From Angelakisella sp. (lineage in GTDB: Bacteria; Bacillota; Clostridia; Oscillospirales; Ruminococcaceae), in the NCBI GenBank assembly GCA_020025195.1, contig JAHHSN010000054.1, positions 1 through 5,079 on the forward strand: a stretch of 5,079 bases of DNA, given 5' to 3'. A program made the position numbers and the translations under genes. The first letter of the stretch is position 1; every line of letters begins with the position of its first letter. A model generated the notes under the pieces. That model was not told the DNA's origin, did no database searches, and saw nothing but the letters and a program-made list of their open reading frames with translations. Shown one piece after another: positions 4,949-5,079 of this stretch.

Positions 4949-5079
4949 GGGTCGGGATGCCCCGACAGGCAGACGCGTTCATAAGTAAGCGCGGCTCTGA
5001 GGTTTGCGCTCGCGTCCAAACTATCTGCGAGGGGAGAGGGTTTCCCCGTTCTGGGGGAGGATTCTGGAAATCCTGTCCC
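4937..5079 (+). repeat. Composite hairpin repeat, copy R5, truncated by the window end
   Basis: It starts with a degenerate H1 hairpin (4937-4950, CCGGA/TCCGG, loop ATGT), followed by a full H1 (4951-4966, GTCGGG/CCCGAC, loop ATGC). From 4949 to 5079 it matches 4693-4823 with seven substitutions and no gaps over 131 bases by hand. It is cut before H4, so the array continues to the right. Compared with R4, H2 has weakened to G-T pairs (GCGCGG against TTGCGC). Confidence 0.85.

Noticed and set aside
4649..5079. CRISPR array
   Set aside because: The direct repeats are 44 or 256 bp, directly adjoining, with no unique spacers of even length and no cas genes in view.

Overview
The window carries two genes of the tRNA wobble-uridine modification pathway, mnmE (362-1741) and mnmG (2784-4685), both on the + strand. 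They sit in a dense field of copies of one structured intergenic repeat. The AGGAGG-type ribosome binding sites, the mnmE-mnmG order, a Firmicutes-type parS site between the genes and the protein character point to a GC-rich member of the Bacillota, most likely class Clostridia (Oscillospirales-like). That placement is inference and cannot be taken to genus level by eye. Because mnmE/mnmG and parS usually lie next to the replication origin in this phylum, the window is probably origin-proximal. rsmG and parA/parB would be expected to the right and jag/yidC/rnpA to the left, all outside the window.

Layout. 1-255: a repeat copy in inverted orientation, cut by the window edge. 269-296: an extended -10 promoter for mnmE, just outside that repeat. 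362-1741: mnmE, complete. 1747-1764: a short terminator-like hairpin. 1793-1808: parS. 1814-2104: a repeat fragment and then a full repeat copy. 2105-2439: a GC-rich stretch without a gene, holding a run of strong hairpins of a different kind. 2440-2758: a third repeat copy followed by a partial duplicate of its 3' half. 2784-4685: mnmG, whose last codons are made of repeat sequence. 4649-5079: two repeat units in tandem with a 256-bp period, the second cut by the window end.

Function. MnmE (K+-dependent GTPase, tetrahydrofolate-binding) and MnmG (FAD protein) are the two halves of one enzyme. Together they add the (carboxymethyl)aminomethyl group at C5 of U34 in tRNAs reading NNA/NNG codons. 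Their genes are often closely spaced; here about 1 kb of repeat and hairpin DNA separates them.

The most interesting feature is the repeat. It is about 240-260 bp and is a string of at least six hairpins. The stem sequences differ between copies but stay paired, so both strands of a stem have changed together. It is tandemly amplified, occurs in both orientations, fills every intergenic space in the window and supplies the C-terminal tail and stop codon of MnmG. I do not recognise it as a named family.
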